Of a stretch of DNA of 64,000 nt, positions 33,488 to 46,539 are shown piece after piece. The position numbers and the translations under genes are program-made. Origin of the DNA: Trissonchulus latispiculum (lineage: Eukaryota > Nematoda > Enoplea > Enoplida > Ironidae); assembly GCA_030248195.1 (NCBI GenBank), contig JASAND010013601.1, positions 23,164 to 87,163 of the forward strand, written 5' to 3'. Under the pieces are notes generated by a model. The model had not been told where the DNA came from. It saw only the letters and a program-made list of their open reading frames with translations, and searched no databases. Numbering within the stretch: position 1 is the first letter of the stretch; every line of letters begins with the position of its first letter.

Positions 33488-33745
33488 CGATGTTATAAAG
33501 TCATTTAACCCGGTTAAATCTATAACCCGGGTTAGAAACAGGGCTATCAACCCTAACCCAATAGTATAAAAAACAGGGTTAGCGAAACCCGGGTTTCGCT
33601 ACAGGGGTTAGGGTTAGGGTAATCGTTAATCCTTAACCTAGTGTTATAACAAAACCTGGGTTTCAAACCCGGGTTAAAATCGGGGTTAAATCCCGCAAAT
33701 CTCAACCCTCCTCAGTGAGGAGGATTAGACGTTAACCCAGATTAG
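33488..33745. repeat. AACCCGGGTT-rich inverted-repeat element with TTAGGG-like core
   Basis: Multiple AACCCGGGTT palindromes and GGGGTTAGGGTTAGGGT near 33604 occur within 260 bp, with partial inverted symmetry (AACCCGGTTAAATC at one end, GGGTTAAATCCC near the other). Two telomere-like units inside a MITE do not make a telomere. Confidence 0.6.
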
Positions 33746-34848
33746 GTTTTGATTAAAAACTAATGGAAAATTTTTTGAAGATTTGTTTTTGAACGTGGAA
33801 ATGCATTTTCCATTGTGCTTCTCTTCATGGTGGATTTTTCTAAACTTCATTTGTACTACAAATTTATTATCAATTTTTATGAAATGGGCTTAAAAATGAA
33901 GATTGGGGTTAGAAATGGGGTTAACCCCGAAAATAACGGGGTAAATATATTCAGCACTAATATCGTTGTAGGACCGCTTCTCTTGCTCGGCCCGCTGGTC
34001 GAATTGCAGACCCGGCTGCTGGCGTAGACATGATTTCGTCCCAGGAAACTTTTCTGGGGGGATCTAGGTTCCCATATAAAGTTGAAGCAATTTTCTGTTT
34101 TTGCGATAAAATCGTTCTTCAGCTGTTTAATTCCTTTTATTGTGAATATCCAAAAAAATCGGTGTATCAATATTACACGTTTCTAGGCAAAAATAGAAAC
34201 TGTTTAAGAAAATTTCCAGGTATTTCAAGCTTTTCCTCCCTAAATACAAAAAATGCAGTTAACATCTAGAAAATTTGCGAAGACGGTGCAAACTTTCATT
34301 TTTGCCGTATTTTAAATTTTTCTGTTGTATTTTTCCTACATTCAAATCCCTCCTCGGGATCTGCCCCCCCCCAAATTAAGAACGAATTTATCATCTTCAG
34401 CCTGCGAGTTGATTGGTCACCCATTTGGGCTCTGTTCTACCCTAGGGGTTAGAAATATATATTGGAGTTTTGGTGGCAAACATATTTTTGCGTAAACTGA
34501 TACTTTCGTATCTTATATGACTGCTGTACACAAGTTCCTAATGTCAGCACATTACAGTTTACTTTATCTTTGTTGCAACCTGGCATGCACTGATAAACGG
34601 TGTTGCATCAGACCTTGCGACTGCTGATAAGAGATATCATTTCCTGTAGATGCAAACTTTGGTTCATTTTTTATAAGTTATGTGATCTAGCTTGTACCTT
34701 ACGGTATCGCTTACTTGCATGCTTTTTATGACGTGCTATCTTCCTAAAGTTCTTAGGATTCCCAATTGTATGTATGTTACTTATGTCATTTTTGTTTTTC
34801 CGTGACCTTGATTTTTGTTCTTTTGCTTGCAGCCAGAGCACCTCTATG

Positions 34849-35238
34849 CACGGGTGGATTCAGAAGTTGATGAGGGGGTAGCGGTAAACCTTTCTTCACC
34901 GGGAGTTTGGAGGGCAGAGCCCCCCAGAAGTTGAAGACATTTTTTGTTTTTGCAATATAATTGATCTTCGGAACTTTAATTCTAGTAATTTTGTAGAACC
35001 GAAAAAATTTCTTACAATACCACCCAATTTTTTTCAAAAATAGTAATTTTCTCCGAAAAATCTTACTCATTTCAAGCTTTTTCTTCATAAACGCAAATGC
35101 AGTTTAAAAGTAGAAAATTGAAATTGAACAGTATAAAAGTAGAATTGTTTTGGTTTTTTGCCCTTTTTATATATTTTTCCTTAATTTTTCCTACCCTCGA
35201 ATCGCGACAGGGGTGAGGCCTCCCTGGATCCGCTCCTG
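34849..35238. mobile_element. hAT-type MITE (390 bp)
   Basis: The left end CACGGGTGGATTCAG and the inverted right end CAGGAGCGGATCCAGG are flanked by the exact 8-bp duplication CCTCTATG at 34841-34848 and 35239-35246. The interior holds GGAGGGCAGAGCCCCCCAG, as in the other hAT MITEs of this window. Confidence 0.9.
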
Positions 35239-35827
35239 CCTCTATGTAGCTAATGATGGGTCGTTCATGGATTGGTATATAATGCCGATGCGCGCTAGTT
35301 CCCTTTATCTTAAACCTTGTTTAAACCGCATCATCCGCTCTTTCTAAAGTCTAGTTTTCGAGTTGTTTGTAACCCTGAAACTCGAATGTTTTCACATCTG
35401 AAAACCGTAAAGCTCTAAGTGAGATAGAATTGGGTCAAAAGAACAGTCTAGAAAAGTTTTAATCACCACAGTTTTTTCTGTAAGGTGATCATTGTGATAA
35501 TTCTGTAAGGTGAGCATGATCATAAATTTTTTAGCGCTTAAATAACCGAACGTGCAATATGGCCCAAGTGGAAATTTTCGAAATCTGTTGTCCTGAATAC
35601 TGGAGAGTTACCGATTGGTAGTCTGGACATTTGCTCCTCCTTTTCTTCAAAATGTCGGCCCCATTTTAGAAGAATATTTCCACGCCAGCTGCTGGCATGG
35701 ACATTTTCATCTACACCAGCTGGAAAAATGGAGTTTCTATAACTGTCCGCCGACAATGAAAATTTTAGAAATTTCGAGCGCTTTATTCAAATGAGTCCTG
35801 CGTCGGCTGTAATTTGTCGGCAGCAAA

Positions 35828-36720
35828 GTACGGTTTTATTGATGCGACCTAAAAAGTTTTGATTTGATTCTGTTCGTTTTCGTCTCTGAAAAATCAAAAT
35901 CATTACATTTGATTTGTTCGATTTTCTGCACCCAAAAAATGAATTGATTTAGTTTAATTTTATGTCTAGTTTATGTTTACAATTTAGTTCTATGTCTTCA
36001 ATTTGAAAGACCTTTGATTTTGATGCAGTTTTTACCTAAACTGAAATTTGATGCGACTTTTGATTTTTCAAATTTGCGTTTTTGAAAATCTTGCATAATT
36101 TAAACCAGCCTAATTCGTAATCACCAGAGGTTGTGAGAACATAAAGATTTCAGGTCTTGTTTTGAGAACATAAAATTTTCGTTTTTCATAATTGACCTTA
36201 ATGAAATCCTTGCATGCTAATTTTGATCAAAGTTAGAGCTAATAATAATCAAGTCTCTCGAAACGCAAAAGGCTACATTAAAACAGTAAACATATTCTAT
36301 TAAATGCCTGCCAATACAGTCTTCCGAACTAAAAACCTCTTGTGAACTTCTTATCTCTATAGTGAAGAGCACAAACAAACCATTAAACCATTAAATTAAA
36401 TGCACATAATGGTTCAACAGTACTCGAAAAGATTCATGTATGGAAAAGTATTTTTCATAGTGCATATGGGACGAATTGAAAGCTTTTAGCATATATTCTT
36501 CGCTCAAAATTCACTCCAAATCAAAATTGCTGATTCATGAACAAAAGTTTTGATTTGATTCAGTTCGATTTTGGCTTCTGAAAATTCAGCTAGATTTGAT
36601 TCAGTTCGATTTTTTGCTGTGAAAAATTAAATGATTTGATTCAGGTCGATTAATCAAAAATCAAAAGTTGGTTTAAAACACTTTTGATTCGATTCGAATC
36701 AGGAATCAAGACAACCGTAC
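35828..36720. mobile_element. 893-bp element with GTACGGTT termini
   Basis: It begins GTACGGTT and ends AACCGTAC, flanked by AGCAAA at 35822-35827 and 36721-36726 (6-bp duplication). Both end regions carry repeated TTTTGATTTGATTC and GTTCGATTTT boxes in direct orientation. AT-rich, no coding capacity. Superfamily not assigned. Confidence 0.75.
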
Positions 36721-36726
36721 AGCAAA

Positions 36727-38640
36727 CCATTCCACCGGGTGGCAATAGGGGAGGCTATGCTTATGCAGCTTAAGTTAACGTAGGGTTTACTTCATCTCAG
36801 GATCAATTCTTGCACCTAAAAATAAATTAATTGATTTTTTGCTATTAAGGTTTAGCAAAAATTTGTAGTTTGCCCAAAATTGACGCCTTCTAACTTTTTC
36901 TGAGTGTATCGGAGACTTTTAACGCTGTATGGGGAAATGTAGAAATTAATTTCTTGATAGTAGTCCCGTCCCTTCAGCTAGCTAGCGACATAAAAGCTTC
37001 ATTGTTATAATTTTCTTGGTCGTATGTAATACGACTCTATCGAACATATATATCACCTACATCACAGTTCAACTGTTGGCCAAATTAGCCCTATTAATTA
37101 AATAAAATGTTTCGATTAAAACCTCACTGCTATCTTCACAATCGTACCCGATTTATGGGTTCAAAGGATAAACTGTGCTGAAATAAGCTACATTCTACAT
37201 AGAACTGGGATCCACCCCTGAGCTCTGCTCAAGTTAGAACGCGATCCTGAAACCGTTTATGAATTCAGGATTCACCCGAATCCCGATGTCTTGCGCTCCC
37301 ACAGGCCCAGCCCTAACTTCTTTACCAATAAGTTTAAAATTTTATATGGGGGCACATTGGTGGGTGCTGAATTTAAAAATTTTAAAAAATTTAAAATTTT
37401 AGTTTGACAATGGCTGAGTCGCCGTATCATGAACCTAATCTTGAAATGGATAGTTATGCTGACCTCGACTCTGATTTTATTCACCATAATATATACGGAC
37501 TTCAAAAGATTTAATTTCAAAATTTGATTTTTTTAAAATTTTTTAAATGTATATTTTTTCTGAAATGTATTGGCCTCTAGCAAGGATTAAAGTCTGTTTT
37601 TTTCATTTTGCTATTCAAGCATTCGTATTAACAGCAGCGTTATTCTTGTTTTCCATGGCTGACAGATCATATATCAAGCGTTTTTGTTACAAGAAACTTG
37701 CCAGCTACTATTTGCCAATCAACAGCCTTTACGTTTGTGATAATTTTATGTAGACTGGGGTCGGCGCAGTACGGCGACCACTTAAAAGACGGACCTGGAA
37801 AAACCAGTTCCCCCATCAGTTCATAGTTTGCACTGAATTCACGTGAATTCTTGGCGAAAAGGTTAACGGGGGTTCATGAGCCAGTTTTTGTTGCACACAT
37901 TTTGTTGATCCAACTTTCGTGCAGCCGCACACAACAGAAATTTGCACTACTAAAATGGTGTCTGCATATGCGTACGTGTGTGCGCATGCAAACAATGTTA
38001 AGGTACAGTGAAACACAGTATACCTTGCAAATATGCAGATAGGTAGAGAGCGAGAGCGTATACAGTAATGGGTTCTGGAGACATTTCGCGTTGTAAAGTG
38101 ATACATAAATCATTAAGATTCGAGGCCTTATTTTCATAAGATAACCGTTTTCAATAGTTTATTCATTCTAGCCGCTCTGTTTGACGTTTATTCTCTCATC
38201 AGTGTTTCAAAGACGGCAGTCCGACTTTTACTTGTCCGTTATCTTCTTTGGTGTCTTGTCCGGCTGTCAACACATTTCCGAGTCCGCCTATCCTTTGTGA
38301 TTATGGTGTTTGCATCGGCCTACAAAAAGTCCTACATGCGTAGACATAGTAAGAGTTTTCTGTTTGTTTTGCGTTATTGTTGTTATTATTATTATGTTTC
38401 ATTTCATTTAATTCTCTATTGAATTATTTACTATTTTATGATGTATGTTCCATATAACATTCGAGTTCCAGCTCGTTCGGGTAATGCTGGAAAATATTTG
38501 TTGGTGTCCGTAGAGCGAAGCAAAACGAACTTTGTCAGTCTCAGCTCAGTAAAAACCATACAAATTTTGAATTCCTTTTAATCGAAAAACCGAATCGAAA
38601 ACGGACTTTAGATTCTTGCTGTGCAGGTTGGAAACCCCTA
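36727..38640. other. Intergenic DNA, no supported feature
   Basis: AT-rich unique sequence. I looked for exons, tRNA boxes and transposon termini on both strands. The ORFs (for example 37547-37753) have no domain-like features. Confidence 0.4.
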
Positions 38641-38689
38641 TATACTATTTTGCAGCAAAATCGGGGGCAAAAATTGGGGGTCTTTCCCA

Positions 38690-39440
38690 TTTGACCCCCC
38701 ACCACTCAGAATTTTTAAAGCTTGACCAAATGAGCTAAAAATTGGTACGGGTATGTTTTTGATCACGCTGAGTGCAAATATCATATAAGCTTTCGATTTC
38801 GCGAAATTAGATTTTTTTATTCGGAAGGGGGACCAAGGGGAACCGAAAAATTTTTGTCTTCGATTTCGGTGAAAAGTTGCATACTGGGGTTTTCAGGATC
38901 GTAGAACACGAATATCAAGTCACCTTTTTCGATTCATTAGCTCTGTATAGGCTAAAGTTGTAAGCTTAAAATGTAAAATTGTATGCTGGTATATATTGAG
39001 AAGCCCTCGTGCGTGGCACTCGTGCGCTTCGCGCACTCGTGCCCCACACTCGGAGCTTCCCACACGGCGTGCGTATAAATCAGTGAATGCACGCTAAGGT
39101 GTGCTATAAAGTATACTTAACAAAAAGCTGAATCCAAAAAAGGACTTAATGTTCTTGTTCTCCGACTCAGAGAATCCCTATAAACAGCTTTTCATGAAAA
39201 TCCAAGGTAAAAATTGTTTCCGTTCCCCCTTTGTCCCCCTTACTAGTCAGAAAATCCAATTTCGCGAAATCAAAACATTTTGCGATATATATTTGAACTC
39301 AGTGCGAACATGCCCGTACCAAATTTTAGCTCATTTGGTCTAGTTTTAAAAATTTTTGAGCGGTGGGGGGATTGATAAAAGTTGTTTGGTAAAATGGGAA
39401 AGACCCAAAAGTTGTTGGTTCCTCTTCCACTTGATCTCCT
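38690..39440. mobile_element. Fold-back repeat with GGGGGACCAAGGGG arms
   Basis: Bases about 38690-38950 recur inverted at about 39130-39440, including TCATTTGG/CCAAATGA, the GTACGGGTATG box and TTTCGCGAAAT. Diverged partial copies lie at about 39960-40300, 45560-45720 and 48500-48840, recognisable by TTTCAGATTCGTGCTCA and CCCCTATACGCAAGTTTT. Confidence 0.65.
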
Positions 39441-39539
39441 TACGAATCGAAAAAATCGAATTTTGCAAAAACGAAATCGTTTGCGATATACATATATTTG
39501 AAGTCAGCCGGGTTGAAAACATACCCAATTTCGGGGTCT

Positions 39540-40985
39540 GGGTAAAATCCGGCCCCGGCTCCGGCCCCGGCCCCGGCCCACCTGGGTAAAATCCGGCCCC
39601 GGCCCCACTTTACATAGGAGACTGAAACTGGGTAAAATCCGGCCCCGTCTGAAAACCGGTTTTTGCGAACACATAGATATGTATATATGAATTTATGATA
39701 TATTCTGGCCAGAGTAATTTCGCAATAGAATTAAGTGGCCGAATATACAATATAAGTAGGCATATGTTGTTGAGTGTCATTGTTAAGTTCAAAAGGTCAC
39801 CTATCCCATAAATGATGATGAAATTGAAATTAACTTCATTGAATAGATCTGAAGATATGAGAAAACAATGCAAAGTGAGTTTTGCAATATGGGAATAGAT
39901 AACCTATATAAAGTAAACACTTGCACATAATGTGAAAAACTTAAAACATGAAATTTAAGTTATCTGCGGGGACACATTGTGCTGAAACCTTGTATACAGG
40001 GGTTTTCGGGGTCGCTGAACACGGTTCTGAAGTCTGTTTTTCGATTCAACTTTTCGTTAGTTCAGCATATGTGCCAAAAATTTTTAAAAAAATTTAAAAA
40101 CTTAAAGTTTTAAAAATTTAAAAATTTTTTAAAAAAGCAATTTTTTTAAATTTTTGAAATCACTGAGCCTCCGGTAGCACCCTACCAAAATATTAACGCA
40201 TTTGGATTTGGTACGCAGTATAAGCCAAAGTTGTAAGCTTAACATGTAAGCTTATGCTGAGCTAACGAAAAGCTGAATCGAAAAACGGATTTCAGATTCG
40301 TGCTCAGCGCCCCAGAAAACTCTTGTATGCAAGTTTTCAACAAAATATTTTTAATTTAAAAAAATTTATATTTTTTACAAAACGGTTTATTTACAAAGTT
40401 ATCCCTACAGTTAAAATGGCCGTTTTGCCAGCTTTCAGAAAATATATACATGTCTATAGATTGAAGCTACGTAGTGACGGTAAAGTTACTTTAAAATTCT
40501 ATACATTACGTATATTGTAATAAAATTTCAAAATAAAACTTCTAACTATTAAACAACAATTATAGTCTTGCATAACTCTTCATGCAGAGTCTGCATTGTG
40601 TTTATGTCATCTCAACAATTTATAGTCAATGCATGCGTTGCGTATATATATTGTACACGCTTTGGTCACATTAATGTATAAAGGTCAAAACAAATACAGG
40701 TCATATAAAGGCTCACAAAAGAACTACTATTGAACTTTAACTCTTTGTTTGCATTAATTGGTGCCATCTAAAACCTTTCGTATAGAATTAAAAATATATA
40801 ACTCTCGTTCATATTACAACGGGGCCGGATTCTATTGGGGCCGGGGCCGGATTTTACCCTGGGCCGGGGCCGGGGCCGGAGCCGGAGCCGGATTTTACGC
40901 AGTGATGGGGCCGGGGCCGGGGCCGGATTTTACCCAGGTGGGCCGGGGCCGGGGCCGGATTTTACCCAGACCTCGGGCGTGGGTA
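39540..40985. repeat. GGCCCC minisatellites in inverted orientation at both ends
   Basis: At 39540-39650 the strand reads GGGTAAAATCCGGCCCCGGC repeated. At 40817-40985 the complement (GGGGCCGGATTTTACCC) is repeated. The two arrays bracket about 1.2 kb of AT-rich DNA, as long inverted termini would. The right array continues into the GGCTGG-type end of the fold-back copy at 41005. Confidence 0.7.
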
Positions 40986-41004
40986 AAAACCAGCCCCAGC
41001 CCAA

Positions 41005-41815
41005 GCCCCAGCCTCGCACCAGCCTAAGAAAAACCAGCCCCTTCTCTCGCTGACCACTGTACACTTTAAACTAAGGACTTTAACATATAATTACGCATAT
41101 GCATGTAGACAGTATATAAGTGTATACGCTGTCCATATGTGTTAATTGTGCCTTATATACAGTCATATAAAATATATAGGTGTATTGCAAATTATATCTA
41201 TATGAATTTGTACAATCAGGGAGGGCAAAGGAATTTAGTCATCATTCACAGAAATTAAAGAATAGAAATTAAAGTGTTTGAAGTTAATTGTTAAAAGTAC
41301 GGAGTAATTCTGACCACAAACTTTGTAATGCACGCACAACATCATTTCCTGTCATTTTAATTATTTTAGTTTATATATAGGTTATATATTTGAACTTTCT
41401 CTAAAAATTCTAAACTCCAAACCCTCAGTCTGTATCTAAATGTTAAAATTAAATTAAGTTGAATTTATTTATTATTTCTGAAGTTAAATCTGACGGTAGG
41501 TATATACATATTTTTGGAATTCTTAAAATTCCATATTAAAGATTACATAAATATCGCTTTGAACGCACCCCAGAATAATTTTAGTCTCACATTAAGCTTT
41601 ATTTCCACATCTTTCAAAAGTTTACTTGCTAAGCTTTTTAATTTTGAACTTCCCAAACTATATTCCTTTACATCAGAACGATTTCAAAACACTATGGGTA
41701 CTTGTAACAATTAACCTTAAACATTTTAATTTCTATTCTTTAAGTTCGCTAATGAATGGTGACTAAATTTCTTTGACCTCCCTGGATTGTACAAAATCAT
41801 ATAGATATAACGTGC
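41005..41815. mobile_element. Diverged copy of the outer fold-back element at 1-2664
   Basis: It shares the CTTCTCTCGCTGACCA terminus and GTAGACAGTATATAAGTGTA-type sequence with 1-660. Inner arms (about 41200-41300 and 41715-41805) are inverted. The right terminus is missing, and the sequence changes near 41820. It shows the uninserted state of the 82-608 insertion site. Confidence 0.7.
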
Positions 41816-41820
41816 AATAC

Positions 41821-43319
41821 TCCAACAAGTCGGCTCCTAAAAGGAGCATTATCTCGCTGCTGACATTTAATTATGTAATCCTCTTGTACACTGGCATCAG
41901 GAATTCATAATTCTTCTGAAGTAGAGTAAGCTAATAGAGGATAGAAAAAAGAATTACGGTAAGTTTATTTCCAAAAACGCCTCCTCATTTGAGGGAGGTT
42001 GCCAAGAGCCAATCTTACCATGAACTGCACCAAAAAGGTTTAAGAATACCTAGATGCTGAATGGCAGAAGGCTAAGTCAGATTTTTGAATTAGAATCCAG
42101 TAGTAAACCTTTTCTGATGCTATTTTTTAACTTTACTGGTGCAGCCCTGATCGTCTTTTCTGGTAACCCTCCCTCTCCACAAACGGGGTCGGAACATCTT
42201 TTAGCGATCCCCTCCTCCCAGAGAGGACTTCCGTTGGTTACTTCATCTCCCCTCCTCACAAAACGGGGACATGCTTTAATTAGCCCTAACCAAACGCGAG
42301 AGGGATATTTGTTTGTCGGCCCTCCCTCCCTCCGGCTATTACACACACTGTGATAAAAACAAACGTATCATGTGGACAAATAATGCCAATGTCACGGAAT
42401 TTGAGCTTGAAGTCTAAGTTTTTCTTGAGGTTTCCGATATTTAAAGTCCTCAGGTTGTAATTTTTTGTTTGCAATAGATAGCAATTAGGTATCTGGAAAC
42501 GCTGCGATGTGGCTTAAACTTATCTCGTTTCACGGAACTCTTGAGATCTTGATTCGATATTGGACACTTGCTATTTGCATCCTAAATTCTTAAAATTAAG
42601 TAATTGGTCTGGAGAAACAACAAAATCGACGACAAATTTACTGTACATCGTGTCCTCAAAATACAGAAAAGCTTTGAAGGTAAAAAAGTCGTTAAAATTT
42701 AGAGATTATTCCAGTTAGAGGGCTTGCAGACTATTGAATCGGAGTGTTGATATTTTGAAAAATGTCACTAATTTTATTCTTCAGGGACGGAACAGATGTC
42801 TGTGACTCCACAAGACTGTCCAAATTGACACAGTTCGTCGCGCCGCCTACCAATCTCAAAATTTATAATGCAACTGCACTAACTTTCTAAGCTAATTTGC
42901 ATATTGTTGCAAATTGTACGAAATGAATGGGTTTATTTCAACCAAAGGGGGCCCTTGTATTTTCAGTGCTGCTGCTTGAAAAAGTGTCAAAATGGATCCC
43001 CTCCAGAAACATTATGGATTATAAATTGTATATTTATTTAAGTTTACTTAACAGCTTAGTTGTTAAAAGTTTCGCTTGAAGAAATTAGTTAATCATCGTC
43101 AAAGTTCAGCCATTGCCCCCTCGTGATAAAAACACAAAGAGTAACCAGCTCTGTATCAAGGATAGATGGAAATCTCAATGCTGTCACAATGCAGTTTATA
43201 TTGAGCCATTTTCGCTAACAGCTATCTCGCCTTTAGGCGAGATAAAAATATGTATATACCGTCAGATTTAACTTCACTAATAATAAATAAATTTAACTTA
43301 ATTTAATTTTAACATTTAG
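41821..43319. other. Non-coding DNA with two AGGAGC/CTCGCC hairpins only
   Basis: GGCTCCTAAAAGGAGC near 41832 and ATCTCGCCTTTAGGCGAGAT near 43225 are perfect small hairpins. Nothing else could be supported. The ORFs at about 42054-42353 lack domain features. Confidence 0.45.
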
Positions 43320-43320
43320 A

Positions 43321-44163
43321 TGCAGACTGCAGAAACGCAAGTGCGGATTACAAGTGTTTCATAAAACTTTTCCGCAAACTTGCGGAAATTAGCGAAGCAA
43401 GTTGCGGAACTTGACCCACTAGCAACGTAAGTGCGAGCACTTACTTGCATTGCTGCAAGTGCGAATTCTTTAAAAATCGCAACTTTTTCAAAACAACTTA
43501 AAATTTATTGAAATTTTCACAACATGTGCAAAATATGTTAAAGCAGTTACTTTTTAATTTGGTTAAAAACTGACGAAGATTAACGAAAATATTAATTTTT
43601 TTGAAACTCGTCTAGTTAAAATCTACTAGACGACTTTACTCGCACTTGCAAGTTACAAGTGAGTGTTCCATCGGGTTTTATGCAACACTTAGTTGCTGCT
43701 TGTGTTCAAGCGAACTCGCAACTTGCAGCATACTTGACTCGCAATTCAAGTGCAAGTGCGGAGTTCGCACTTAACCTTATGCAACACTTGCAGCTTGCAA
43801 ATCCGCAACTTGCAGCTGGGAGTTGCGGAATCCGCAATTTGCAAAGTTTTATGAAATTGGCCCCTGGGGAAATAAAATTTAAGAATTAACTGTTTTGAAA
43901 TGTTCTGAACATTTTGTGAAAATTTCAATAAATTTCAGTCAATGGTGAAAGAATTACGATTTTTTGAAAATTTATGGTATATCTTTCTTCTACTCGCCCT
44001 TGCAACGCAAGTACTCGCACTTGCGTTGCATGTGGGTCAAGTTCCGCTACTTGCTTAGCTAATTTCCGCAAGTTTGCGGGAAAGTTTTAGGCAACACTTG
44101 TAGCGAGTACCTACTAGCAAACTCGCACTTCCAAATCCGCAACTTTTTATGAAATTGGCCCCT
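43321..44163. mobile_element. Fold-back element rich in TTGCGG boxes
   Basis: Left and right 120-bp ends are inverted copies (TTCCGCAAACTTGCGGAAAT at 43368 and its inverse near 44060), and many CGCAAGTGCGAG-type boxes lie between. TTTTATGAAATTGGCCCCTG occurs at both about 43850 and 44145. A typical stem-loop-rich MITE without coding sequence. Confidence 0.75.
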
Positions 44164-44514
44164 GGGAGGCCACCCCGATGCTGTCTGCGAAAGTACTCGA
44201 TAGGGTGATATTGCATATGATCAAAGTTGAAGGTAGCGTAAACCGCCCAATATGGGTATTTTTCGAAAGCTCTCATTGAGTAGATAAAAAGGTACCAAAA
44301 TGTACGAAAAGTGAGTTATGGAGCAAACGGGTCAAAGACGAAAACCCGTCAAAATAGGTCAAAATTGATGGCAAACTCTAATTTTTGCTAGGGTTGACCA
44401 ATTTGGCTGAAATCTAGCTTTTGGATTGGGACGGAGCAGGATGAAGTGTTTTCAGAAACCTGGGGGTCCACACGGTTGCGGCATGCGTAACGTGATGGTG
44501 ATTGTGATGTTGTC

Positions 44515-44870
44515 TTGTACAGAAGAGACCCTCCAGAGAAGAAGAAATCTGCTACGGAAAGTATCCTGGATCGCCTGACCCCGGCCGATATCGAAATCTA
44601 CACTGACGGATCAGCCCGAGAAGGAACTAGAAACAGAGGAAGCGGCGTCTATATTCTTCACCACCGGCTGGGTCTCACCCGGAACATAATTGAACCAACA
44701 GGTGGTCACCTCGAGCTACGGAGCTGAGCTCCGGGCGATGGACCGCGCCCTGGAATGGATTGACGCGACGGCGTCCGCTGAAGATCAAATCATCAGGATT
44801 TTTTCGGATTCCTAATCGCTGACCAGGAAGCTGTCCTCTGGTCCTGCCAAATCAACTACCTATAAGGAGC
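44515..44870 (+). pseudogene. RNase H domain remnant of a non-LTR retrotransposon
   Basis: Frame 1 reads DIEIYTDGSAREGTRN and GSGVYI, the first catalytic Asp motif of RNase H. Near 44712 the frame shifts and continues as SYGAELRAMDRALEWI (catalytic Glu) and RIFSDS (second Asp), followed by a stop at about 44812. Order and spacing fit the C-terminal RNase H of non-LTR elements. It is broken by a frameshift and a stop, and no RT lies next to it. Confidence 0.85.
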
Positions 44871-45344
44871 GGGCCGACGGCCGAAGCTCACGGGCTGGGC
44901 CGGACCGCAGGCCGAGTTTCCAGAATGCCCCCATTATTTTTTCGAGATTTTACTAGGGAATAATAACTCCAAATGATTAGCTTCAAAGATTTTTTGTGCT
45001 TGATCATGTTTCGTACACATTAACACTGCTTTTCAGGAATTAGTTTCCGCTTTTTCATTTCATAAATACTACTGTGTATGCTTTGCTCATTTGTTGATTC
45101 GTGAAAAGGTACTCAAAAAATTATCATTTAAGATGTTGTCCAGCAAAACTCTGTGGGTCAAAAATTTGGAAAAAGCAATTTAAACAGTTAATTGCCAAAG
45201 TTGTTCCTCGAAATTACTGTCAACTCTCTCAATTCTTTGACACAATTTTTGCTATTACAACAGAGAAACTTCTAACTGAATTTCATTCAATAATAAGTTT
45301 TGAATTTTTTTGAAATTTTGCATTTTCTGAAAAAATGAAAATTT

Positions 45345-45480
45345 TCGTGGGCAGGGCCGGGCAGGCCGAAACATTTGACGGGCCGGGCCGAGCGGGCCGA
45401 AACCTTTCACGGACCGGGCTGGGCGGGCCGAGGAAACTTTTTCACGGGCCGGGCCGGGCCGCAAATATTCGGCCCGTGCA
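45345..45480 (+). repeat. GGGCCGGGC minisatellite
   Basis: Imperfect repeats of GGGCCGGGC alternate with GAAACNTTTNACGG, giving a 30-35-bp period. A similar GGGCCGGGCCG tract occurs at about 22213 and 44880. Confidence 0.75.
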
Positions 45481-45800
45481 GGTCTCTACATACTATCCAA
45501 TTCAAAAATTTAAAGTTGCATATTGAGCTTACACTACAACCTTAGCTTGATGGGAGCTGTGCCAAAGTTGTAAGCTGAAGAATATGTTAGTTGTAAAATT
45601 ATGCTGAGCTAACGAAAAGTTTAATGGAAGAACGAATTTTAGACTATCTCTCACACAACTGAAAATCACGCAAGTGTAAGTTTTCAGTAAAATGGGACAA
45701 AGGGACAGTAAAAGGGGACAAAATTTTTTTAATCTACATACTTGGTTCGCCGTTACCAAATTAAAATTTAAATTTTTTAAAAATTTTAATTTTTTATTGG

Positions 45801-46535
45801 CTTCATGACCATAGCTGGGGCCCCCAGATTAAATCCAAGTCTTAATGACTTTATTGTGCACCCTGCTGTGTAGTTTCCAATTTGAAGTCTAATAGAAAGG
45901 TCAGATGATGGTCAACGCAATCTAGTGCACAGTTCAATGTTCACTTATGGAGGGGGTCAGCAGTGAATACAAGGAAAACAAAGTGTAATGTTGCAAATAT
46001 ATTTTTCATTTAAAATAAAAATGTTAAAACTGTTAATTAGTTTAAATGAAAATCAAAAATTATTTTTTTCGGTAGCTATTCAACCGAGCGTAAAATAAAT
46101 ACGCACAAGCATAATTATAAGATATATAAATTCTAAAAATGAAAACTTGTGAAATCTCAAAGTTAGCATTGTCGGTTGACTTTGGAAAATAATTGGCAAC
46201 TTTAAATGGAGATCCAAAAAATTTTTAATTTTCATTTATATATACTAATTAACATGAATCTCTATTCAAAGTGCGTTTAGCAGTTTTAGCATTTAGTTTT
46301 AACATTTTTATTTTAAATGAAAAATATATTTGCAACATTACACTTTGTTTTCCTTGTATATTCACTGCTGACCCCCTCCATAAGTGAACCTTGAACTGTG
46401 CACTAGATTGAGTTGACCATCATTTGACCTTTCTATTAGACTTCAAATTGGAAACTACACAGCAGGGTGCAAAATAAAGTCATTAAGACTTGGATTTAAT
46501 CTGGGGGCCCCAGCTATATATGGTCATCAAGCCAA
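45801..46535. mobile_element. Fold-back element with GGGGGCCCCAG termini
   Basis: Arms of about 250 bp (45801-46075 and about 46270-46535) are inverted copies, starting near GGCTTCATGACCATAGC and including GGACCCCC-type boxes (GGAGGGGGTCAGCAGTG). The arms are about 95 percent alike by eye. Confidence 0.85.
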
Positions 46536-46539
46536 AACT

